DNA of 64,000 nt, taken from assembly GCA_035610365.1 (NCBI GenBank), contig CM069437.1:54274093-54338092 (forward strand), read 5' to 3'. The position numbers and the translations under genes were made by a program. This DNA is from Aquatica leii. Its lineage: Eukaryota > Arthropoda > Insecta > Coleoptera > Lampyridae. Position 1 is the stretch's first letter, and the number at the start of each line of letters is the position of its first letter. Shown here piece by piece: positions 1-11,950 of this stretch. The notes under the pieces are model-generated. The model did no database searches and was not told the DNA's origin. It saw nothing but the letters and a program-made list of their open reading frames with translations.

Positions 1-3000
1 TCTTTTTGTTTTTTGAAATTGAATTAGTATCTAATTAAATTTTTTTTATAAACGTTACACGTACTGTCTACAGGATTTATAAAAAAAATCCCATATATAT
101 CCCATATATATAAAAGCGACAGACAAAGCTGTGAAATAAAACAAAACGCATGAGTTTGAACGAGGTTTTTAATATCGTACATGCAACTATAATCAAAGAT
201 AACGAAGCATAAACGAAACTCTTAATGGTGTTAAAATAAACAAATTTGTTAACATATCGAATGTCAGTCGAAACTATAAACTATAATGCAATCTGAATTT
301 TATTACCACAAAAAAAGTCGGCGCAAACAGATCTTTTAACAACGTAAAACCATAAATTAATTGAACATTAAAATTTACTTACAAATTTGGCAGATGATTT
401 AAGATACGTCAGTTAAATAGCAAATACCTCAAGATTCAATCAAAAACTTAAAAAAAATTGTTAACTGACAGCGTAAATATATAACAAACATAGGTACGAG
501 AGTTTGTCATAAAGTAGGTATAAAAATTCAAACGCAAGTTACATAGTGACGAATAGAAACAAAATAAGTAACGTATCTTAAGAAAATCAAATTAAAACGT
601 TTAACACGTGTTTTACAAGAAATTCAAAAGAAGTTAAGTTTTTATCCGAAAAGCGAGACTTATTAATTACTCTAACGCAAACTCAAAATAACACAATTTA
701 TCTACACATATAATTTCTAAAAAAATTTTTTTAGAATGTTTAAAACTTACTATTACGACAGATAATGTTTTGTTTATTACCTATTATATATTACAATTAT
801 AACTAAACTAGTTAATTTTTAAAATTCTGTTTTGTATGTAAAAACTTTTTTTAACTATAATTTTTTTTAACTATATTATGCTGTAAAATAAAACAAATAA
901 AAAACAAATTTGTTTATACATAATGTAATTTTTATAACGCAATTAAATATCCAATAAGTAAAGTAAAATAACACAAAGCACACAATTCGAGTTCCTAAAA
1001 TTAACGTTTATGATCTCAATAAATAAAACGCATTGATTTTTAATGCGTGTAATCTATTTACTGTCAAATTTGATTTGACACAGTAACGTTAAAATAACGT
1101 ACATTGTTATTATCAAAGATTGCGAGTGACAAAATAAGTTATTTTTTTGTTCAATGTTAATAATACAGTTCCCAGAAGAGCTTTAAAACTTTTGGCACGC
1201 GCATTTGGTAAACGAGTTTGTTAAAATTTTTATGGTTAGTTTTATGTGTAAACAAAACTCAATTCAATTATAAACTTTATGTAAAATTACTAACATTGTA
1301 TTGATAATGAGAACACATAACAAAGATGTAATCCAATTTTAAAACAACTTTTCCCAATTTGCATTGAACGTTATTGTTAACGTAAACAAGAACGAGATTT
1401 TATCGTACGTGTAAGTTTATAATTACTAGAAAATACAGAGTTAAACAGAAGATGACTATATAAATAGTAAGAAAATTATAATCAATTAATAATAAATAAT
1501 TTAACTCTAATACAATAAAAATAACATCAATCAAAAAATCAACGCAATACTAAAATAAATTTATAAAATTGTTTTTAAATTAAATGTAAATTAAAGGACA
1601 AATTAATAAAAACTGCAAAAAGCTATTTGGTTTTAAAAAGTAATTAATGTAAAAGTTAAAATCAACATTTTATTGAAATACTTTATAATTACTGTAGGTT
1701 ATATTCATTTTAAATATTTTTCATCTTTTGACTTGACTTATTTAACTTCTTCAACTAATAAATTATTTGTCAACGAGTTTGTAGCTGTGTTCATAAAATT
1801 TAAACAATTTTTGGAATATAACGGTTAATTATATTTTTATGAACGCTTACAAAAAATTAATAATAATTATTTTTTAAAAAACGTGAACAAAGTTACGCGT
1901 TAATTTAAATTATCTAAAATGTTTTATAGTAGTAATCTTTACACACAGATTTTAATTTTACTGTTACAAAGGTTTTAAAAAGTAGTTGGTGTTGTTTTAA
2001 ACTTATGCTTATAGTTTAATAATACGTGACAATCGTAAAGAACAATTTCGTGTGGATTGTAATTTAGTCTTATGTTTGTTAAAATTGGTTAATTTGTGTA
2101 TTTATTTAAAACTGTAGTTAAAGAAAATACATCTAACAAACTTAAAAGCAAAACTTTATGTAAGCATCTGATATAATTAACAACCATTTATACGCAGTGC
2201 AAGGCATTATTAACAATAGCAATTTAAATAAACTGGGTTTACTAATTAAATATTTTACTTTATAAAATAAACGCAGATGAGTAATCAAAGTAAAGCAATG
2301 AAAAACGAACAAATATTAATTTAAAAATATTACGCAAAAACTACAATCATAAATAATAAACTAAAAATTACAAATAAAATTTTGCAGTAAAAATCGTAAT
2401 AATTATAATAGTATATATCTAAAAACATACAAAAATCTGTAGCTTTGAATTATACTCTTAAAATAAATAATTAAATTAAACGCAAATAAACTTAACAATA
2501 AAATTAAAATTTATAATGGAATAAATGAAATATAAAAATTTAAAGGAAAAAAAGTTAATGAATTTAAACAAGTTAATTTCAATATTCTAGCTTAACAAGT
2601 ATTTAAAAAAAATTATGAAAATGTAATGACCAAATTTTTATATATAGCGGCGTGTCTTAAGAGCCTAAGCAAGTCGCCAGCAACATGTATCTTATCGAAT
2701 TTTAAACGTTTAATAGAACACATAAAGTGTAATAGTATTTTCAATAATAGTGTACGGCCTAACTAAAACCAAAAAAGGAGAAGCTTAAACCATTATTGTA
2801 AAAAATAACAACTTAAAACGGCAAAAGTACGGAGATAATAGTAAGAGATTTTAATGATAGGATAGAAAAGAAACTGACTATTAATTAAAAAAAAACAGTT
2901 GAAAAATTCGAAAAAAACGAGAAACAATAATAAAATAAAATAATTTATTGTCAGAGACAACTTTACAATAATTGCTAATACATTTTATGAATGCAATTAT

Positions 3001-3507
3001 AAATCCGCAAAACAAACAGAAAAAATTAATAAATGAAAGAATATGGCAAAAAGGTTCTAAAATTATAATCATTGCAGATTTAGTAATATAAAAAAGTTCA
3101 GATTCGGCATAAACTGTGGGTGCATTTGTTGAAATACCATACATGAACCGGAAAGCTGCGAAACCGGTATGTAAACCGAAAAAAAAAACAATGCAATACA
3201 AATAAAATTAATTATCTGAAAAAAAAGTATATAAGCTAATAACACAACTAAACATTGGTATATTGTCAAAACACAATACAATTAGTACAAAAATAATAAA
3301 ATCTATAAAAACAATCCAATATCGTTACTTAAAATATTAAATAAGTTAACAAAAAAATCTCAGAAAATTTAAAATAACAGCAATAACTTGTTTTAAAATA
3401 AAAACAAACTATAATCTAAAATTATAGAAATTTTACAACTCTAATCATAATTTCGACATGATATTGATAACACATTTTTACCATTAAATCATTTATAAAA
3501 AAAAATT
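1..3507. other. AT-rich stretch without a recognised gene
   Basis: Very AT-rich DNA with frequent homopolymer runs and stops in all frames. Two overlapping minus-strand frames at about 2881-3281 encode hydrophobic, F/I-rich peptides, but they resemble no family I know and sit in AT-rich sequence where such frames are expected by chance. I see no repeat structure, tRNA or promoter that I would defend. Confidence 0.6.
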
Positions 3508-3615
3508 TATGCAGAATGAAAAAACATCCACTACGTTTGTTGACTTGGAAAAAGCGTTCAACCGAATAGTAAGAAAGAAAAATATTGAAAATAACAAAAA
3601 CCAAAACAAAAGATA
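3508..3615 (+). pseudogene. LINE reverse transcriptase fragment
   Basis: A short plus-strand frame contains TFVDLEKAFNRIVRKK. This matches the first catalytic block of non-LTR retrotransposon reverse transcriptases, whose usual form is F(V/L)DL(E/K)KAFDR(V/I)PR, with the first metal-binding Asp present and the later Asp replaced by Asn. Only about 35 residues are readable before a stop. No endonuclease, YADD block or C-terminal zinc motif is visible beside it, so this is a small relic. The clade cannot be set from so little sequence. Confidence 0.55.
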
Positions 3616-4179
3616 CTTTGGAGCTAAGAGATAATATATACCTAGGTTTGACTATACATGCATCTCGTAAATGATTTTTAAGACTTTTAGTTGAAAAATT
3701 AATACCTAAAAAACTATTAGAGATATTTATATGAAACTTTCAGGATCCATAGTTTAATACTCATTCGAGAGAATATAGAAAGCCAGCTCTATACAAAATT
3801 TCAAGTTACTTGGACTTTTCGTTCGAGAGTTATCGTGGTTACAACGTTACACACACACACACAGACACACACACAAACCTCCAATTTTTTTTTGTTAAAA
3901 ATACGTTTTTCTGATTCATGATACCTTGAAACGTAAAATGCTGCAAAAAGTTTTTTTTCCAAAAAAATTGCGATTGTTATACTTTCCTTTGTGTAAACTT
4001 ATTACATAATGTATAAAATATTTGATCGGATATACTTAAAAGTGTCTCTAGAATAAAAAAGTTTTAAAATTTTGGAGAGTTTGTGGTAATTTATAAATCG
4101 ATTTCAATTTGTTGATAAATATGTCTAATGATGCATAATAGGGTTCAGATGAAATTTTTCTTTGAGTTGATCTGAACGC
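3616..4179. repeat. CA microsatellite inside a probable dispersed repeat
   Basis: A (CA)n tract with one interruption lies at about 3848-3877. It sits between a segment reading 'cgagagttatcgtggttac' and a segment reading 'ctgattcatgataccttgaa'. A degenerate sugar-free layout like this (response to 'gag ttatcg', then a CA or CAGA tract, then a T-rich stretch) is familiar to me from insect retrotransposon 3' ends, but that link is from memory and only suggestive. Confidence 0.35.
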
Positions 4180-4640
4180 ACATTAAATCGCATCTCGTCC
4201 AAATTGTTAGGTTTCTTACTAGTCCTTTTCAAAGTAAACTATGACCAAATGTTTCAAGACTTGTCACTGTCAATTTTTCATTATTGACGCTTGCTTGACT
4301 ACAAATATTTTAGCCTTTTGGAGTTTTTTGACTCCAAAATTATTTCTGTCAATGCGTTAATTACATCTAAATATCTAAATCTTAAAACGTTAATGTAATC
4401 AAATCTTGATGATCAACGCGTTGGAATGTGACTTTGGCACTATCATATTTTTCTAATGTTGCTTATCTTGCAATACTGTCTCAAAAATGTATAAACACGT
4501 AATATCTCATCATAAATATTTTTTATTTTTGGAACGTCTACTACATCCAATGCTAAATTTAAATTGTTTGATAAATCGTGAACGTAATATCCAGTTGGAC
4601 CTCTGTGTCTTTTTTAAAATTTATGCAAATTTTTTTAAGT
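4180..4640 (-). pseudogene. hAT-type transposase fragment (zf-MYM/DUF4371-like)
   Basis: Read on the minus strand, this stretch gives YYVHDLSNNLNLAL, then VVDVPKIKNIYDEILRVYTF, then PTRWSSRFDYINVLRF and DVINALTEIILESKNSKR, in that order and interrupted by stops. The order matches the central part of zf-MYM/DUF4371 hAT transposases: a (C)xHxLNL block, a spacer helix, then the (D/P)TRWSSR block followed by a helical segment. No N-terminal zinc finger and no C-terminal dimerisation block are seen, so the copy is truncated on both sides. It abuts the PLE at about 4700, which may have inserted here. The clade assignment is by motif only. Confidence 0.55.
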
Positions 4641-4727
4641 GATTCAAATATTACCCTAACATTTATTCAAATTTTTAATTTTTTATAATATCAAATTCCA
4701 GAAATGATTCTTTTACTTCAATAGAAA

Positions 4728-5372
4728 TTGGAAGATGATTTCCATCTTTTGTACATAAACATATTTAATTCTTCTTTTGAAACGGTTGCTTTGGAATCAT
4801 CAATATTAAAACCCAAAGTTTGGTTTAGGTATGTTGACGACACCTTTATTGTTTGGTCTCATGGTCATCTCGATATGTCTAAATTTCTTGATCATCTTAA
4901 CAATCAACACTTGGATATCAAATTCACTATGGAAATCGAAAGTAATGGTTCTCTCCAATTTCTTGACGTTGTTGTGACTCGTAAGCCGGACGGACTTCTG
5001 GGCCATTCTGTTTATCGCAAACCCACCCATACTGATAGATACCTTCATGCTTCGTCTCATCATCATCCTGCACAGAAACGTTCTGTTATTGAATCTTTGG
5101 TTCATCGTGCTTTCTCTATTTGTCAACCTGAGAATCTAGACTCGGAACTCTGTCATCTTACTAGAACTTTAGTAAACAATGGTTATATGAAGCAAGATAT
5201 TCATAGAGTTATTAATCGTCGTCTACATCCGCGTACTCGATTACCTACTCCCGAATCTAATCCGAAACTGGCTTTTTTACCCTACATTCACAAGGTTACA
5301 GATCAAATAGGGAAACTTCTTCGTAAGAATAGTATCAAACCTATTTTCAACTTGACAGGCAAAATCTCTTAG
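4728..5372 (+). pseudogene. PLE reverse transcriptase, C-terminal part
   Basis: A 214-residue frame. The catalytic block WFRYVDDTFIVW lies at about residues 32-43, with the metal-binding Asp pair at 37-38. Then come LQFLDVVVTR (the PLE 'FLD' block) and SVYRKPTHTDRYL, the YRKPT signature shared by PLE reverse transcriptases, followed by SSHHHPAQKRSVI and a helical thumb region ending in LAFLPYIHKVTDQIGKLLRK. These blocks in this order are diagnostic of PLEs. The fingers and palm blocks that precede YVDD in full proteins are absent. The Met used as a start is simply the first in frame and is unlikely to be the native start. Confidence 0.85.
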
Positions 5373-5399
5373 ATTCTTCCTTCTCCCAAGGACAAATTT

Positions 5400-5822
5400 C
5401 CTACACTTTCATCTCAAGGTGTATACCAAATTCTTTGTTCACGTGGTATAGTCTAAATTAGTGAGACCGGTCGTTCTGTCATTACTCGCATTGCAGAACA
5501 TGATCGTTGTATAAGGAAAGGGCATATTTCTAAGTTTGCGGTTGCTAAATATCATTTCACTACAGGTCACAAGATAGATTTTGATAACGTTTCGGTGATT
5601 GCCAAATCTCCATTCTTTTTTAACAGGAAATTTCGAGAGATCATAAAAGTCATCAAACACCCCAATAACTTCAATCGTAATCATGGTTTTGAGCTATCCC
5701 CTCTTTGGTTCCCGGTCATTAGTCTTTTATCGAAAACACGCCTTCGTTCAACCGTAACCCAATCAGAGTTGATCTTAACCAGCCGTGACGATACTTTTTC
5801 TTTATATACGGAGTCTTTTTAG
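5400..5822 (+). pseudogene. PLE GIY-YIG endonuclease domain
   Basis: Directly downstream of the reverse transcriptase the sequence reads GVYQILCSRG, then SETGRSVITRIAEHDRCIRK, KFAVAKYHFTTGHKIDFDNV and NNFNRNHGFELSPLWFPVI. This is the GIY-YIG nuclease layout of PLEs: the GVYQI/C block, the (G)ETGRSVxxRIxEH block with its conserved Arg and His, the GHKIDFDxV block, and the C-terminal NxNRxxGxxLSxxW(F/L)PV tail. In PLEs this domain nicks the target for reverse transcription. The domain is nearly complete but is not an open continuation of the upstream frame. Confidence 0.8.
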
Positions 5823-5833
5823 TCACTTTGATG

Positions 5834-5976
5834 GAGTTTAGAATCTGGCTTGGTTCACAAGTTGATTAACTAACTCTGTAGTGGTCCTTTGTTAAATTTT
5901 CGTTTGGTTTTTCAAGTTTTTTTTTACCTTTTCTGAGTTTAGAATCTGGCTTGGTTCACAAGTTGATTACCTAACT
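5834..5976 (+). repeat. Direct repeat in the PLE 3' tail (period 101 bp)
   Basis: The segment 'gagtttagaatctggcttgg' with about 22 following bases occurs at 5834-5875 and again at 5935-5976, nearly identical, 101 bp apart. It lies between the end of the GIY-YIG domain and the ribozyme-like motif, so it is part of the element's non-coding tail. Confidence 0.85.
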
Positions 5977-6031
5977 TTTGAGAAGTGTTTAGTTAGATTT
6001 CGATTGCTTCTTTGAGTTCTTCGATTTCTTT

Positions 6032-6085
6032 CACGCCCTGATAAAGCTCCTTACGAATGTGAGCGAAACGTTGGCAACCTTGGTT
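6032..6085 (+). ncRNA. Hammerhead-ribozyme-like motif of PLE 1
   Basis: CTGATAA at 6038-6044 is followed, after one base, by a stem GCTC (6046-6049) paired with GAGC (6061-6064) across an 11-nt loop, and then immediately by GAAAC (6065-6069). A short second stem GTT/AAC follows (6070-6077). CUGANGA, helix II and GAAA is the hammerhead core, and PLEs are known to carry such ribozymes. Here the core G of CUGANGA is A, and one extra base separates it from the stem, so this copy is probably inactive. Cleavage was not and cannot be tested here. Confidence 0.55.
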
Positions 6086-6135
6086 ACAGAATTGACACGG
6101 TCCAAACCCGGAAGACGTTCTTATCTTAATATTTA

Positions 6136-8876
6136 ATAGCTATACTAATACTAACGTACCAGAAAAGCTGCACCTCGTCTTCTTATCTTTGGATTGACAA
6201 AGACATATATTAAGTAAATACGTTTTTGATTCGTTTTTAAACAAATTATTGTAAATTCTGCATCTTCATTTTTTAAATGCTTAGATTCTGATAAATTCAC
6301 GATTATGCCGTAATTAATTTTAAAAAATTCTTTCAGAGTTTAAAAATTAGTTGATTGCGATTTCTAAGACATCTATTCAACGTTCTACGATATCTAAAAA
6401 AATTGCTATTAGTGCGCGCTTTTAAAACTAATCTAACGTTTGTACTTACCATTGTTGTAGATTTTGAGTTTGAAGCGGATGGTAGATTTGACACCACGTA
6501 AAAAAACAAAATATTTCCTGCTACTACATTGAAAACATATTGGTTGTTTTTTTTTTGGCTTTAGACGTAGTTTATGCAACAGATACAAGGTTTTTTATAT
6601 TTACATCATATATACATTTTTTATAATTTTATGTTTGTTTTTTCAAGATAAGTTATGATGGCCGCGTTAACACTATTATTATTTATCACTAAAGGCCATA
6701 ATGTATTGAAGAAAAATTCAATATTAATTGCAGGTTATTTGTTAAAAGTCTTTTGGTGTGGTTATCGCCCTGTATGAATTCTTTTTCGGAACGTACTTTT
6801 TACATACCGAACATCTGTTTTTGCGACATATGCGGTTACATTTTTAATCGACTATTTGGTGTACCATTTATCTCCTACCGTTTGTAATTTTTTTTTAAAA
6901 ATAAAAAAAAGTACTATATTGAAAACATGACAAATTTAATGTTGATAGTACATCTATAGTTAACTGAATTTGTCAGGTTCATAATTCGAATGTTTTACGT
7001 AGTACCAACTTCTAAATATATAATACTCTAATATTTGAATTTATAAAATGTTCAAAGCGTTTCTTTCTAATTTTAACTAAACTTTTAAACAGATTTTCTA
7101 TTAGACACACGTTTTTACTTAAACACTACTTTTAAAACATAGTTTTACGTATAATATTGTTGTTTTCAACGAGAGTAGCACAAAAAGTTATCAGAAGGTG
7201 TTGAAAACGAACACAATATTACCTAAGTAATATAACGAACAAGGTTTATTATAATTTTTAAAAATAAAAATTCATACATAAATAATAAAAAAATAAAAAA
7301 AAACAAAAAATAGTTAGTATTCTAGGTACATATTAAACGAGAATATGGTCGTATGATAATTCACCAATTGTTTGTGTTTAACATTTGTCCATGAAATGCC
7401 TGAGAATTGTTTTCCATAACCTCTTTATCGCTGGAAGATGATGAATCAGCAACACCAACCAACTTATAGATAATATTTGTTATAACAAATTATGAGCAAG
7501 ACCGCTTATTATCATGAATTTCTGCGCGCTGATAAAACATAGCATCCAGTCACATATTTAAAAAGAAACCCGTTATCTTAAATCCATGCACTTGAACAAA
7601 CATCATGGCATGTAAATAAGCCGGCGTCACTATTTTTTTTCTATTTTTGTAGTTCAATTTGTTTGCTCTTTATCTCTCTAAGAGAAACGGAAATTTTGCT
7701 CGGCGTTGAATTAGTATTAAAAACTCTAAATCCAAACAGTCCCGGCTGTTGTTTTCTAATTATAGTTTTAGTAGTATGTAATAGTTTAGTGCGAAATGAT
7801 TGCAAACTGGGGGGCACATTTTTTATAGAAAATTTTTCTAGAGAAGCACAAAAATGGGTATTTGGGCTGTGTAGCTAACGCTTAGCTTTTTTTTTCAAGT
7901 GATGTACGGTAAGAAACACAAAACAAGCAACAAAATCTCTAAACATCAAACTTTATTTGATACAAAATATTTTCAACGGAAAAAGTCATCTTCGCAAAGT
8001 TCAAATAATATTGCGCTGACAAGCATGTTATGCGAGAAAACGACAAAAAATTGTGATTCACGTCCACTGACTCATTTTTTACTGACTTAGATAGGTTTGA
8101 AAGCATTCGAATAAATGTAAAATTTTCTCTAGACACAATCAATTATAAAGCCAAAGTCGAGCTTTCAGAAATTTAGCCAGACTTTAATTGAATACGCTTA
8201 GATTAAATAAATCATTTAATGATTAAATAAACAATTTATGTCGCGTGATTCCTGACAATTAATTTACCACACATGATTACTGGATTTTACCCGAGTTTTA
8301 TTGCGGTTCACAGTTCTACAGCTTCTAAGATTATGACATGATTTGAGCTACGTTGCCACATCTTTTCAGATGTAAAAGTTGCAAAGTGTAGATTTCATCT
8401 TTAAAAATGTGCATCCACAGTTTCAAAATTAAATTTTTTTCAACATTTTGTCGCGTTTGCGATTCCTTGTTATATCTAAAGAAAACTTACAGCAGACGCA
8501 AAATAATCGACGTGTTTTTTTTATTAAATTCTCTTTTTTTTGCCGATTCTACATAAATTATCGGTGTAGTAGAACATGTGTGTTTCGGTCGAGTTGCTTT
8601 TTTTGCGACTAACGGTAGCTTTGTCAATGTCGTAATATTACACCAGCATTTAAACCGCCACAATTTTTGTATTGAAATGATTTGCTTAATAATTTAAAAT
8701 AACTAATAAACTATTACTCTAAAACGGTGCAAGATAAAAAAAAGTTGCAGATAAAATTTTTATAGAAGACAAAATTTACTATAAAAAAGACGGCAGAAAA
8801 GTACAATTACGTCCAATAGTTTAGAAGATACAAGTGTGCAAAGTTGCAAAAAAATTACCTTAAAATTCTGTAACTC
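6136..8876. other. AT-rich stretch without a confident gene
   Basis: Three features drew attention but none is callable. A minus-strand frame at about 7380-7470 reads GVADSSSSSDKEVMENNSQ, a Ser/acidic peptide ending in a stop. A minus-strand Cys/Lys-rich peptide, NRICRKNRCSVCKKYV, lies near 6780-6860 and loosely recalls the C-terminal cysteine-rich part of piggyBac-type transposases. A plus-strand 71-residue frame lies at 7663-7878. These may be remnants of one old DNA transposon, but the evidence is weak. Confidence 0.4.
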
Positions 8877-9039
8877 TTAAGCCGGATTGCACAAAGCAAA
8901 TCAAAAATGTAACAAGTGATTATTTCTGAAATCAATTGTTACATCACGAATAAACGTGGTTTCATTGGCTATATAGCAATTGTTTTGAAAAATAATCAGT
9001 TGTTAGATTTTTGATTTGCTTTGTGCAACCCGCCTTTAA
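8877..9039. mobile_element. TTAA-flanked fold-back MITE
   Basis: A 155-bp element (8881-9035) sits between TTAA at 8877-8880 and TTAA at 9036-9039. Its two arms are inverted copies of each other for about 55 bp each: the left starts GCCGGATTGCACAAAGCAAA, and the reverse complement of the right starts AGGCGGGTTGCACAAAGCAA. Only about 45 bp in the middle are unpaired. There is no coding capacity. TTAA target duplication points to mobilisation by a piggyBac-type transposase; this is inference from the target site. Confidence 0.8.
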
Positions 9040-10863
9040 ACTATTAGAATTAAATATAATTATTTACTCCCGTGAAGTTTTTTGTAGTAAATTTTGTGCT
9101 AAATAAATTGTTTATGTGCAATTTTCGTCTATATTGTACCGTTTTTCAGGCGTACAAGGCGGAAGCTCGCGCGGGTGTAATTCTGCAATTACTATAATAA
9201 TTTTTCATCACTGCTGAGTGAAATTAAGACCTATTACATTTTTAAAACAAATCATAAGAAATATCTTGTTTAAAACACTGCATCAAAAAAAAAAAAAAAT
9301 GAAAGGAAATTGGGCAGCACCGCAAGTTCCAGATTTGTTTCATCTGAGCGTTTCATCGTTTTGTCACACGAGCTTTCAAATCAAGCTCTCTCTAAATGTT
9401 TTCAACTGTTAAGAGCTTTGGTGCGACTGAACCACTGAAGCTGTCATAATTACGGCCCTAATAGAGGGAATAAAAAACTAGCTACAGTTACTACTACACA
9501 AAAAGTTAAAAAAGTAATAACTAAGATGGTTTGGGTACAATGTTAAAATAAATGTTAAAAAACAAGCAAAACAATTAATTATGTAAATAAACATCAGACA
9601 TTAAGAGAAAGTCTAACAATAAAGTTTACAAAATTCTTAAAGCTGAAAACAAATCATAGAACGAAGCAAAACGCTTAGCAGAGAATAAAAAATAATGGCT
9701 ACAATTTGTTATATCAATATGTCAATATCAGCAATATTAATCGCTTTTTAGTCTTACAGTTTTTTTGTGTTTTATAGTATTATTTATGTTTAAATTTGAC
9801 TTACATTAAATACACAATTTAATTGTCACTAGGAATCTAAAATAATTAATTAAAATGCAATAGTCTTAACGTCACAAGAAATACATTTTTATAGTTTCTG
9901 ATAAACAATAGAATGTGAAAATAACTTTAATGTAATGTTCAAACGTTATTATTACAAAAATAAAACTAGTCAATAGAAATGCAAAATAGCATCAGTTACT
10001 ATAGGTCACCGCCAGAGGGGTTACCTTATATAAAACGTTTTAAATAAAACCCTACTAAATTGACAAAATAAACACAAACGCATAAAAAAAGATAAGAAAA
10101 TAAGAAAATCCGTAGGTATTATACTATACGATTGATCATGTTATAGTAACGAAAGTTAAAAACAATCACTAAACCAAGATTTAAAAATGCATTTTTACGA
10201 ATTCAACAATGTTTGTTTCAACGGATATAATCTAATACACAATGAAAAAATACTATGCCGTTTTACTTTGTATTTATTATAAATTTGAAAAATATTTAAC
10301 TACTCACAGCAATTGTTATTTGTTTTTATTATTTAATTAAAAAATGTTTGACTTAGACGTTTTTAGACAATTTAAGACTATGCCAAGCAATAGGTTTTTA
10401 CGTATTAAACAAAAGATTATTTAATTTTATTGCTATATGTACAAAAACTATTTTTTTTGTAAATTGTTAAGGGGATTCATTGTTATTGATCAAATTCTGT
10501 ATTAGTAAAATTACCAGTCTACCAATAATAAATGCGTTAATTTTCAAAATGTATTTTTACATATGTTTCAAACTTTAAAATAATAAAACTCATCTTCAGA
10601 AAAGGACACAAAAACTATTTACAACTTATAAAAATTATACGATTACAAAAGTTTAAACTTACATTTTTTAAAAAATGTCAAATATGAAAATATGTAACTA
10701 GATAATTAAGAAATTTAAGTTTTACAAAATGTTAAATGTAAATTTTAAAAAAGGAGGTGCAATTTAGAAACAATTCTAAAGAAAATTTAAGTTGAAAATC
10801 ATAATTGAAATTGTTTGATCGTTCAACAAAAAATTTTAATTTGATATTTTAATATAAATTAAC
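9040..10863. other. AT-rich stretch without a recognised gene
   Basis: No coding or RNA gene recognised. At 9141-9197 a good plus-strand 3' splice-site pattern (gtttttcag) precedes a short GC-rich frame, AYKAEARAGVILQLL, ending in a stop. It stands out from the AT-rich surroundings but is too short to call. Confidence 0.55.
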
Positions 10864-11950
10864 TCTAGTAATTTAAGAATTTCTTTGTTGTTGATGTTAT
10901 TAAAAACATTTTAGCAGAAATAAGAATATGATGATTATGTAAAACATGTTGTGCAAATGTAGATTTCACTGAATTTGGATTATTAATGTATTTTGAACTA
11001 TTTTTCAAATATCTAAGATGTTCATTAAGTCTAGTTTGAAAAGATCTTTGTGTCATACCAATATAAAATTATTGTTGCAAGAACAAATTAATTTTTAAGA
11101 TCCACTTTTATTTAAATTACTATTATTATTATTGAGATTATTACAATAAAAAAGATTCCGATGAGATAGTTCATTAAAAAAAGAAATCTTGAAATCGTTA
11201 CCTTTTTTTAATTTCTTAAATGAATTAAGGAAATCTGGTATAAAAAGAACAAAAAAAATTTTTTTTAGTAGTGTTTGTTGAAATTGGTATTAATTTAGTA
11301 TAAGATTTAATACAATGTTTATATAAGTGTTTGTGATAAACATTGTAAATAATATCTAAAGGAAAATTATTAGTATAAGCTAAATAAAAAATAATATCTA
11401 ATTCATTTTTATAATTTTTAATTGATAAAGGAATAGTAAGAAAGCTGTTCAAAAAATAATAAAATTAAGCTAGTTTGTAAGAAAGATGATGATTTGAGTC
11501 AAACGGTATTAAATAGTTAATAGTAGTAGGTTTTCTATAAATTTTAAATTCGAAGGATAAATATATGTAGTTTCTAAATTGTTTAAGAAAATTCTAGCAA
11601 AAATAGGTGATAAAAAGAACTTATTGGAAGACACAGAATTTGTTTAAAAAATTGTTTGTTAAATTGGAAGAAAACGTTATTTAAACAATATTTAGTGATT
11701 TTTAATAAATCATTTGTTAGAAAATCAGGAAAATCAGAAAATGAAAGATTATAGATCATAAGTAATACATTTGTAGGACTAAAAGAAAAAGATTTTTGAC
11801 ATCATAAGAAACATTATTAAGATTTAAAATTGTATCAGAAGGAAAAATTAAATTATTTAAAGAATCTATTAATTCATTCGTGTTTTTTATTGAGTTTATT
11901 TCAAAATGACATAATTAAGTTAATAATATGCTAATTTTATAGTCGACAAA
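10864..11950 (-). mobile_element. Penelope-like element 2, decayed
   Basis: Reading right to left, the pieces are a reverse-transcriptase palm region (PTNVLLMIYNLSFSDFPDF near 11770-11710), a block FKIYRKPTTINYLIP near 11555-11510 (the PLE YRKPT signature), a thumb-region helix KNYKNELDIIFYLAYTNN near 11430, and a GIY-YIG domain FYIGMTQRSFQTRLNEHLRY near 11065-11000 ending at 10865. Order and spacing fit a single PLE copy of a different family from PLE 1, as the block sequences differ strongly. It is heavily broken, with several interruptions, and therefore old. I see no ribozyme-like motif at its 3' side. Confidence 0.75.

Larger units (their letters stand above)
4700..6135 (+). mobile_element. 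Penelope-like element 1, 5'-truncated
   Basis: A PLE copy carrying the C-terminal part of its reverse transcriptase, the GIY-YIG endonuclease domain and a 3' non-coding tail with a direct repeat and a hammerhead-like motif. The part of the reverse transcriptase upstream of the YVDD block is missing, as is usual for PLE copies truncated at the 5' end. The coding part has few breaks, so the copy is younger than the other two PLEs in this window. The 3' limit is set by the end of the ribozyme-like motif and is approximate. It follows a hAT scrap on the opposite strand, so it may have landed inside that older element. Confidence 0.85.

Noticed and set aside
2881-3281. Two overlapping hydrophobic minus-strand frames that might form a membrane protein
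   Set aside because: Low-complexity, no splice or start signals, no family resemblance; likely chance in AT-rich DNA.
3848-3877. CA repeat as a possible Z-DNA or promoter element
   Set aside because: A plain microsatellite within a probable repeat; no nearby gene.
6446-6560. Minus-strand exon-like segment before a GTAAGT (peptide around VKSTIRFKLKIYNG)
   Set aside because: The acceptor is weak and the flanks look like decayed repeats; I could not separate it from chance.
6700-7480. Possible piggyBac relic (Cys/Lys-rich and Ser/acidic minus-strand peptides)
   Set aside because: No catalytic-domain text lies between them, no terminal repeats were found, and the resemblance is loose.
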